This document shows, one piece after another, positions 44,529-51,253 of a stretch of DNA of 64,000 nucleotides (the first letter of the stretch is position 1; every line of letters begins with the position of its first letter). Under the pieces are notes generated by a model that ran no database searches, had not been told where the DNA came from, and saw only the letters and a program-made list of their open reading frames with translations. The position numbers and the translations under genes are program-made. Origin of the DNA: Nocardioides sp. (lineage in GTDB: Bacteria; Actinomycetota; Actinomycetes; Propionibacteriales; Nocardioidaceae); assembly GCF_014360585.1 (NCBI RefSeq), contig NZ_JACIXG010000009.1, positions 1-64,000 on the forward strand, written 5' to 3'.

Positions 44529-45406
44529 ACGGTGCTGCCTTTCTCCCGCATCCGGACGGCGCGAGTGTCGAGGAAGTGAAGGATGGCCTCGACCGAGGCC
44601 CGGGCGGCCGGACGGCGTTGGTCGTCGACCTTGGCGTAGACGTGGTCGGTGATCTGCTCGCGGGCCACGCCGTCGGCCAGCAGCCCGGCGACCTGGTCGA
44701 TCCGTCGCTGCCTGTCGGCGATCCGCGCATGCAGGTAGGTGGTCGGCTCGCGCACCGCCGGCCCGTGGCCCGGCAGCAGGATCCAGTCGTCGTCGACCAG
44801 GTCGGCGATCCTGGCCATCGAGCCGAGGATGTCCGCGACGGTGCCGTCAGGATGCGAGATGTAGGGGTTGAACCGGGCCAGCACGGTGTCGCCGGTGAGC
44901 ATCACGCGGCGGTCGCCGAGCGAGAAGCTCACGCCGTCGGAGGTGTGCCCCGGGGTGGAGAGGGTGCGGATCTCCGTACGTCGGCCCAGGTCCAGCCGGG
45001 TCCCGTCGGGGATGACCCCCTGCTGGACCCGTGGTCTGATCGGGGCCTGCCAGCGCTCGGCGACCGCGCTGGCGGCCTGGGAGTGGTCGCCGTGATGGTG
45101 GCTGAGGAGGATCGTCTCCACGCGGGCACCCGCATCGCGGACCACCTCGTCGATCCGGTCCAGATGGCCGGGGTCGGTCGGGCCGGGGTCGATGACCACG
45201 GCCCGCCCGTCCCCGACGACGATCCAGGTGTTGGTGCCCTCGTACGTCCAGTGGTTGGCGTTCGGCGCGAGCAGGAGGTGGACGCCGGCGGTGACCTCCA
45301 CCGGCTCCCCGGGTCTCGGCGGCGCCCCGCCGACGTCCCACATCGCCTCGATGCGGCACGAGTCGTCCCGACGGTGCTCGTTCTGGACGGGAGGGCGGCT
45401 GCTCAC
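44525..45406 (-). CDS. Metallo-beta-lactamase-fold hydrolase (LACTB2-like)
   Basis: A 293-residue MBL-fold protein with the metal motif LLSHHHGDHS, the second His in LSTPGHTSDGVSF, Asp in VMLTGDTVLA and His in LLPGHGPAV, plus a C-terminal helical domain (QRRIDQVAGLLADG) typical of LACTB2-type enzymes. I start at GTG 45406, which overlaps the oppA stop; the longer track ORF is antisense-like extension. It may hydrolyse a thioester, lactone or ester of the pathway. Confidence 0.83.
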   Translation of the reverse strand: MSSRPPVQNEHRRDDSCRIEAMWDVGGAPPRPGEPVEVTAGVHLLLAPNANHWTYEGTNTWIVVGDGRAVVIDPGPTDPGHLDRIDEVVRDAGARVETILLSHHHGDHSQAASAVAERWQAPIRPRVQQGVIPDGTRLDLGRRTEIRTLSTPGHTSDGVSFSLGDRRVMLTGDTVLARFNPYISHPDGTVADILGSMARIADLVDDDWILLPGHGPAVREPTTYLHARIADRQRRIDQVAGLLADGVAREQITDHVYAKVDDQRRPAARASVEAILHFLDTRAVRMREKGSTV

Positions 45407-47049
45407 TCCTGCTCCATCCACATGTTCTGGAGCTCGCGGGAGGAGTAGTCCGGGTGCGGGTAGTAGTTGTGGACCTTGCCCGAGTAGAGCGTCTGGGTGT
45501 CGTAGGCGTAGAGCGGCAGCGGGGTGGAGACGTTCTCCATGATGTAGCGCTCGATGTCTTGCAGCGCCTTCTCCCGCTCGGCCTCGTCGGTGATGACGCG
45601 CTGTGCGGCGACCATCTTGTCGAGCTCGGGGTCGTTGACCCGGGACCAGTTGCGGGTCCCGGTGCTGGTGTACTCCGAGGTGAGATACTCGTCGGCCGTC
45701 AGCATGGGGGTCTGCAGGCCGTACATGATGTCGTACTTCGTCTCCGGCCACGTCGAGCTGACGTAGGTGGCGTAGTCCTGCTGGTCGATGGTCAGCTTGA
45801 TGCCGACCTTGCCCAGGTCCTCCTGGATCCACTGGGCCTCGCGCAGGATCGTCTCGCCGTAGCCGTCGGTGGCGACCAGCTCGGCCTCGAAGCCGTCCGG
45901 GTACCCGGCCTCGGCCAGCAGCTCCTTGGCCTTCTCGGGGTCGTACTCCAACAGCTCGTCGACCTCGTCCTGGGGCAGCGAGCCGAACAGCGTCGGGGTG
46001 ATCGGACCGGTGAGGCTCCCACCGGATCGCAGAGCCTTGATCATCCCCTCCTTGTCGATGGCGTGCGCGACCGCGCGCCGGACCTCGAGCTTGCTGAAGG
46101 GCCCCTCCGCCGCGTTCATGAAGACCCGGGTCTGGGTGATGCCCTTCTCCGTACGCAGCTGGAGCCCGTCGATCTGGCTGAGGAGCTGTTCGACCTGGCG
46201 CTTCTCGGTGGAGAGCGAGGAGATCATGTCGAGCTTGCCGCTGCGCAGCGCGGCGATCTGCGCCTGGGCGTCGGGGAGCACGGTGGTCTGGATGCCGTCC
46301 AGGTGGGGGAGACCCTCGACGAAGTAGTCGGGGTTCTTCTCCATGACCCGCTCCTGGTCGCGCTTCCAGCTCTTCAGCACGAACGGCCCGGTGCCGATGG
46401 CCTCCTCGGCGAAGCTGAACTCACCCGAGGTGCCCTCGCAGGGGAGGATCGACATGAACGGGTTGGCCATCGTCTGGTCGAAGCCGGTGTTCGCCGAGGC
46501 GAGTGTGAAGACCACGGTGTACGGGTCGGGGGTCTCCAGCTTGGCCACGTTGGCGACCAGGCCGAGCTGGTGCCCGGGCAGGCTCTTGATCCGGTCCACC
46601 GTGCACTTCACGTCGGCCGAGGTGAGCTCGCGACCGTTGACCGGCGGCTTGTCATGGAACTTGACGCCCTGACGGAGGTTGAAGGTCCAGGTCTTCAGGT
46701 CGTCCGACTTCGACCACTTCTCGGCCAGGTCGCCCTCGAGCTCGCTCGAGCCGTACTCGACGTCCTTGCCGGTCTTCGGTGCGACCAGCCGGCTGTAGAC
46801 CGTGCCGACCGCGACGTGAGTCATGTAGGACGCCTCCTTGTGGATGTCCAGCGAAGGCGCGTCGGTGGTTGCCGCCGTGTGCAGGATGCCGCCGTCCTGG
46901 GGCGGCCCGGCATCCTCGACGATCTCGCCTTTCCCGGAGGCGTCTGTGCCCGTGCCGCAGGCGGCGGTGAGGGCGAGGCAGGCGGCGGCCACGGCCGCGC
47001 CGGCGGTCCGAACCGGTGATCTCTGGAGGCGAAGCATGGGGTGGGACAT
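45403..47049 (-). CDS. Oligopeptide/dipeptide-type ABC substrate-binding lipoprotein
   Basis: A 548-residue family 5 solute-binding protein. Signal peptide with lipobox ALTAACGTG, then DGGILHTAATTDAPSLD, TWTFNLRQGVKFHDKPPVNG and NPFMSILPCE. ATG 47049 has AAGGAG six bases upstream; GTG 47052 is adjacent. Family 5 receptors bind peptides, nickel chelates, opines and other compounds; operon content suggests an organic acid, ester or amide destined for beta-oxidation. Confidence 0.9.
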   Translation of the reverse strand: MSHPMLRLQRSPVRTAGAAVAAACLALTAACGTGTDASGKGEIVEDAGPPQDGGILHTAATTDAPSLDIHKEASYMTHVAVGTVYSRLVAPKTGKDVEYGSSELEGDLAEKWSKSDDLKTWTFNLRQGVKFHDKPPVNGRELTSADVKCTVDRIKSLPGHQLGLVANVAKLETPDPYTVVFTLASANTGFDQTMANPFMSILPCEGTSGEFSFAEEAIGTGPFVLKSWKRDQERVMEKNPDYFVEGLPHLDGIQTTVLPDAQAQIAALRSGKLDMISSLSTEKRQVEQLLSQIDGLQLRTEKGITQTRVFMNAAEGPFSKLEVRRAVAHAIDKEGMIKALRSGGSLTGPITPTLFGSLPQDEVDELLEYDPEKAKELLAEAGYPDGFEAELVATDGYGETILREAQWIQEDLGKVGIKLTIDQQDYATYVSSTWPETKYDIMYGLQTPMLTADEYLTSEYTSTGTRNWSRVNDPELDKMVAAQRVITDEAEREKALQDIERYIMENVSTPLPLYAYDTQTLYSGKVHNYYPHPDYSSRELQNMWMEQE

Positions 47050-47073
47050 CACGGACTCCTTGGATGGGATGGG

Positions 47074-47961
47074 CTATCGGCGCTGTTTGGGGTCGAGGAA
47101 GTCACGCATGGCGTCACCGAGCAGGTTGAACGCCAGGACGGACACGGAGAGGATCAGGCCGGGAACGACGGTCATCCACGGAGCGATCTCGAGCTGGCTG
47201 CGGCCTTCGCTGAGCATCCGGCCCCACGACGGTGTGGGAGGAGGGGTGCCGATGCCCAGGAAGCTGAGCGCGGACTCGGCGATGAGGATGACGGCGAAGA
47301 GCAGAGAGCCCATGACGAAGAGCGGGGCCATCAGGTTGGGGAGCCCGTACCGGAGCAGGATCCGCGGGGTGCTGCAGCCGACCGAGCGGGCGGCCTCGAC
47401 GTACGGCTCCTCGCGGATGCGGAGCATCTCGCCGCGGGCGACTCGGTTGATCGAGGGGATAACGAGCAGGCTCAGGGCGATCACGGTGTTGCGTACGCTC
47501 GGCCCGAGTAGGGCGGCGACGAACAGCAGCAGCACGATCGAGGGGATCGCCATCAGCGCGTCCATGATCCGCTGCAGGACGGAGTCGATCCAGGTGCCGC
47601 CGAAGTAGCCCGAGACGACGCCGACGATCAGGCCGATCACACCGCCGAGCGCGAGCGTGGAGACCGCGATCAGCAGCGAGGTCCGGGCACCGTAGAGCGA
47701 GCGGCTCAACACGTCGCGGCCGAGCTCGTCGGTGCCGGCGGGGTGGCCGCCGACCCCAGGAGGCGTGAGCAGGTTGACCCGGTCCTGGGCGAGCGGGTCG
47801 TACGGAGCGATCCAGGGCGCCAGGACCGCGACCACCACGAAGAGCGTGATCAGGAAGAGGGCGACGGCGCCGAGGGGCTGCTCCGTGGCGAACCGGACCA
47901 GACCGCCGCGGGCCTTGGGGTGGCGGGCTGCACGCGCGGCCCCGGAGATGGCGATGCTCAT
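47074..47961 (-). CDS. ABC transporter permease, OppC/DppC type
   Basis: A 295-residue permease: N-terminal HPAGTDELGRDVLSRSLYGARTSL and the EAA loop EPYVEAARSVGCSTPRILLRYGLPN, ending GDAMRDFLDPKQRR. The ATG overlaps the stop of micro-ORF copy 2. Confidence 0.93.
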   Translation of the reverse strand: MSIAISGAARAARHPKARGGLVRFATEQPLGAVALFLITLFVVVAVLAPWIAPYDPLAQDRVNLLTPPGVGGHPAGTDELGRDVLSRSLYGARTSLLIAVSTLALGGVIGLIVGVVSGYFGGTWIDSVLQRIMDALMAIPSIVLLLFVAALLGPSVRNTVIALSLLVIPSINRVARGEMLRIREEPYVEAARSVGCSTPRILLRYGLPNLMAPLFVMGSLLFAVILIAESALSFLGIGTPPPTPSWGRMLSEGRSQLEIAPWMTVVPGLILSVSVLAFNLLGDAMRDFLDPKQRR

Positions 47962-48044
47962 GGCGCCACCCCCGTAGCGCAGGCGCCAGAATACGGACGT
48001 GGCGCCCTGAGGTGCTCGATGGTCGCTCGCTTGCGCTCGCTCAT
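47958..48044 (-). CDS. Micro-ORF coupling cassette, copy 2 (28 aa)
   Basis: Encodes MSERKRATIEHLRAP, ending ATGVAP. The ATG overlaps the oppB-type stop and the TGA overlaps the oppC-type ATG. It differs from copy 1 at six of 87 bases, five of them changing amino acids. The Shine-Dalgarno-like GGAGG of copy 1 is GGGGG here. Confidence 0.6.
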   Translation of the reverse strand: MSERKRATIEHLRAPRPYSGACATGVAP

Positions 48045-49003
48045 GCGGAGGCTCCTTCGTACCGGATGCGGGGGTCGATGACCGCGTAGAGCAGGTCGAC
48101 CACGACGTTGACGAAGATGAAGATCGCGCCGTAGAAGATGACGCAGCCGAGGATGACCGGGTAGTCGCGCTGCCCGACCGCCTCGAAGATCAGGGATCCC
48201 ATTCCCGGGATGGCGAAGATCCGCTCGAGGATGACGGTGCCGCCGAGGATGCTGCCGACCTGCAGGCCGAGCACGGTGAAGACCGGGATCATCGAGCTGC
48301 GGCCGGCGTGCTTGAGCACGACCACGCGCTCGGAGGCTCCGCGGGAGCGGATGGTTCGGATGAAGTTGGAGCCGAGCACCTCCAGCAGCGAGGACCGCAG
48401 CATCCGGGCGATGCTCGCCATCGTCGCGGCGCCCAGGGCTATCGCCGGGAGCAGCATGTGGATGAGGTTCTGGCTGAGGTTCTCGGTTGGAGAGGCGTAG
48501 ACCAGAGGTGGGGACCAGCCGAACCACAGGGCCAGGAAGGTGATCAGGAGGAGCGCCAGCCAGAAGTTCGGCAGCGACATCCCGATGACCGCCAGGAAGC
48601 GCATGACGTTGTCGATGAGGCTGTGGTGGCGGATCGCCGAGATCAGGCCGAACGGCACTCCGAACAGGACGCCGAAGAGGATGGCCAGCAGGCCGAGCTC
48701 GAGGGTGGCGGGGAGGCGTTCGAGGATCTTGGTCGTGACGGGACGCCCGTCGTCGAACGAGGTGCCCAGGTCGCCTTGGACCAGCCCGCCCACGAAGTGG
48801 CCGAACTGGATCAGGACCGGCTCGTCCAGGCCGAGCTCGGTGGTCCGTTGGTCGATCTGGGCCTGGGTGACGCCGGGTGCGTCGGCCAGCTGGAGCCGGA
48901 CGACGTCGCCGGGGATCAGTCGGATGATGAGGAAGACCAGGGTGGCGACCAGGGCGAGGACGAGCAGGCCGTAGGTCAGGCGTCGTCCGGCGTAGAGAAG
49001 CAT
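48041..49003 (-). CDS. ABC transporter permease, OppB/DppB type
   Basis: A 320-residue permease: MLLYAGRRLTYGLLVLALVATLVFLIIRL, QFGHFVGGLVQGDLGTSF, then MSLPNFWLALLLI and the EAA-like RGASERVVVLKHAGRSSMIPV. It lies four bases after the oppF stop and forms the channel with the OppC-type protein. Confidence 0.93.
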   Translation of the reverse strand: MLLYAGRRLTYGLLVLALVATLVFLIIRLIPGDVVRLQLADAPGVTQAQIDQRTTELGLDEPVLIQFGHFVGGLVQGDLGTSFDDGRPVTTKILERLPATLELGLLAILFGVLFGVPFGLISAIRHHSLIDNVMRFLAVIGMSLPNFWLALLLITFLALWFGWSPPLVYASPTENLSQNLIHMLLPAIALGAATMASIARMLRSSLLEVLGSNFIRTIRSRGASERVVVLKHAGRSSMIPVFTVLGLQVGSILGGTVILERIFAIPGMGSLIFEAVGQRDYPVILGCVIFYGAIFIFVNVVVDLLYAVIDPRIRYEGASA

Positions 49004-49007
49004 GCGA

Positions 49008-50009
49008 TCACCTCGCGGGAGCGGGGTCGAAGAGGTGGCAGGCGACGCTGCTGACCTCGCCCGGGGCGCCGATGGTCAGCAGCTCCGGCTCGTCGCGGTC
49101 ACAGCCGTCGATGCTCTGGCTGCAGCGTGGGTGGAACCGGCAGCCCGAGGGCGGCCGTCGCGGGCTGGGGATCTCGCCGGCCAGCGGCGTACGCAGCTGG
49201 TGATGGGCGTCGGGGGACGGGATCGACGCCATCAGCGCCTGCGAGTAGGGATGCCTCGGTCGCGCGCTGATGTCGTCGGCGTGGGCGACCTCGGCGAGCT
49301 TGCCGAGGTACATCACACAGACACGGTCGGAGATGTAGCGCACCACGTTGAGGTCGTGGGCGATGAAGAGGTACGAGAGCCCGAGCTCGCGCTGGACCTC
49401 TTTGAGCAGGTTGAGCACCTGCGCCTGGACGGAGACGTCGAGGGCGCTGACCGCCTCGTCGCAGACGATCAGGTCCGGGTCGGTCGAGAGCGCGCGGGCG
49501 ATCCCGATGCGCTGAGCCTGACCACCGGAGAACTGATGGGGGTAGCGCTCCAGGGCGTACGAGGGCAGCCCGACCAGGTCCAACAGCTCCTTCGCGCGGC
49601 GGATGCGGCTGGCCCGGTCGCCCATGCCGTGGACGACCATGGGCTCGGTCAGCACCTGCGCGATGGTCATCCGTGGGTTGAACGAGCTGACCGGGTCCTG
49701 GAAGACGAGCTGCATGCGCTTGCGAAGCTGGGTCAGCCGGCTCTTCGACAGTGCGGCGATGTCCTGGCCGTCGAAGGTGACGGAGCCGCTGGTCGGCTCG
49801 ATCAGCCGAAGGATCAGGCGACCGAGGGTCGACTTGCCGGAGCCCGACTCGCCGACCAGACCGAGCGTCTCGCCGCGCTTGATGGTCAGGGAGACCCCGT
49901 CGACGGCCCGTACCGGAGGCCGCTGGGGCGTGAAGAGGCCCTTTCCGTCGCCGAAGTGCTTGACGAGTCCGTGTGCCTCGACGAGCGGAGCCGCGTCGGG
50001 AACGATCAT
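49008..50009 (-). CDS. Oligopeptide ABC transporter ATP-binding protein, OppF type
   Basis: A 333-residue ATPase: VGESGSGKSTLGRLILRL, signature FSGGQAQRIGIARAL, Walker B LIVCDEAVSALDVSVQAQ and the C-terminal oligopeptide-transporter region with CRFHPRCSQSIDGCDRD, whose cysteines can hold an iron-sulfur cluster. ATG 50009 overlaps the oppD stop; the longer ORF is not needed. Confidence 0.92.
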   Translation of the reverse strand: MIVPDAAPLVEAHGLVKHFGDGKGLFTPQRPPVRAVDGVSLTIKRGETLGLVGESGSGKSTLGRLILRLIEPTSGSVTFDGQDIAALSKSRLTQLRKRMQLVFQDPVSSFNPRMTIAQVLTEPMVVHGMGDRASRIRRAKELLDLVGLPSYALERYPHQFSGGQAQRIGIARALSTDPDLIVCDEAVSALDVSVQAQVLNLLKEVQRELGLSYLFIAHDLNVVRYISDRVCVMYLGKLAEVAHADDISARPRHPYSQALMASIPSPDAHHQLRTPLAGEIPSPRRPPSGCRFHPRCSQSIDGCDRDEPELLTIGAPGEVSSVACHLFDPAPAR

Positions 50010-51028
50010 CGGGCCACCTCCACCATCGGCTCGAGGACGCCGTGGCCCTCGTCGGGACGCCAGCAGCGGACCTGTCGCCGGTCGAGGTCGCGCAGCGGCT
50101 GGGGCTCTCCGCACTCGGGGCCGGCCTCGGAGCAGCGGGTCGCGAAGCGGCAGCCGCTGGGCATGTCGTTGAGCGCGGGGACCGCGCCCGGGATCGCGGG
50201 CATCTCCTGGTCGCGCGGGGTGTCGCGTCGCGGGATCGCATCGAGCAATGCGCGGGTGTAGGGGTGCTGGGGCCGGTCGAGGATCTCGTCGGCGGTGCCC
50301 GCCTCGACGACCTGCCCGGCGTAGAAGACGACCACCCGGTCGGCCATCTCGGCGACCACACCCATGTCGTGGGTGATGAGCATCAGCCCGACCCCGGTCC
50401 GGTCCTGGAGGTCGCGGATCAGGGCGAGCACCTGGGCCTCGACGGTCACGTCGAGAGCGGTGGTCGGCTCGTCGGCGATGAGCAGGCGCGGGTCACAGGC
50501 GAGGGCGCCGGCGATCATGACCCGCTGCCGCTGCCCGCCGGAGAGCTGGTGGGGATATGCCTTGACCTTGGCTTCGGGCTCCGGGATACCGACGAGATCG
50601 AGCAGCTCGACGGCGCGCTGGCGAGCTTGCCGCTTCGTGACGTCGTGGTGGATCCGATAGGCCTCGACGAGCTGATGCCCGATCGTGAAGAGCGGGTCGA
50701 GCGAGGTCATCGGGTCCTGGAAGATCACCGAGATCTCCTTGCCCCGGACGCTGCGCATCTCGCTGTTGGAGGCCCCGGTGATGTCCTTGCCGTTCCAGGT
50801 GATCCGGCCGCCGCTGACCCGACCGTTGCCCAGCAGCCCGAGAACGGCGAGCGCGGTGACGCTCTTTCCCGACCCGGACTCGCCGACGATGGCGACGGTC
50901 TCTCCGGCGTCGATCCAGAGGTCGACCGCGTTCAGGGCCTCGACCGTGCCACCCCCGGTCCGAAATTCCACATGGAGGTCCTCGATCCGCAGAAGCGGCT
51001 CGTTCGCGGACCCAGTCGGTGCTCTCAT
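50006..51028 (-). CDS. Oligopeptide ABC transporter ATP-binding protein, OppD type
   Basis: A 340-residue ATPase: VGESGSGKSVTALAVLGLL, LSGGQRQRVMIAGALACD, LLIADEPTTALDVTVEAQ and C-terminal CRFATRCSEAGPECG. It is the first gene of the long operon oppD-oppF-oppB-oppC-oppA-hydrolase-DUF35-thiolase-SDR-MaoC. Leading with ATPases and ending with beta-oxidation genes is unusual for an Opp operon. Confidence 0.92.
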   Translation of the reverse strand: MRAPTGSANEPLLRIEDLHVEFRTGGGTVEALNAVDLWIDAGETVAIVGESGSGKSVTALAVLGLLGNGRVSGGRITWNGKDITGASNSEMRSVRGKEISVIFQDPMTSLDPLFTIGHQLVEAYRIHHDVTKRQARQRAVELLDLVGIPEPEAKVKAYPHQLSGGQRQRVMIAGALACDPRLLIADEPTTALDVTVEAQVLALIRDLQDRTGVGLMLITHDMGVVAEMADRVVVFYAGQVVEAGTADEILDRPQHPYTRALLDAIPRRDTPRDQEMPAIPGAVPALNDMPSGCRFATRCSEAGPECGEPQPLRDLDRRQVRCWRPDEGHGVLEPMVEVAR

Positions 51029-51086
51029 ATCGGACCCTCCCGTTCGTTCCGCGATCGGGCGCCGGTCGCGGATGCTGGTGGCTCAA

Positions 51087-51109
51087 TCTAGAATCACGCT
51101 CTAGGATGG
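51087..51109. promoter_or_regulatory. TetR-type operator, site 2, upstream of the opp operon
   Basis: TCTAGAATCACGCTCTAGGA followed by TGG lies 59 bases before the oppD start and matches site 1 (40253-40275) at 19 of 23 positions, in the same orientation relative to its minus-strand operon. Confidence 0.7.
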
Positions 51110-51253
51110 GATTCATCATTGGGTCGCCGAACGGGTGTGTCAAGGGTCACAATCCGGATATCGGACTTTCTTTCCAGGACGCCCTCGTTCGGCACCGGTC
51201 GTGCCGGGGCGTACGACGCACGTGGCGCCGTGCTGCACGGCGCAGGAGGTTGC

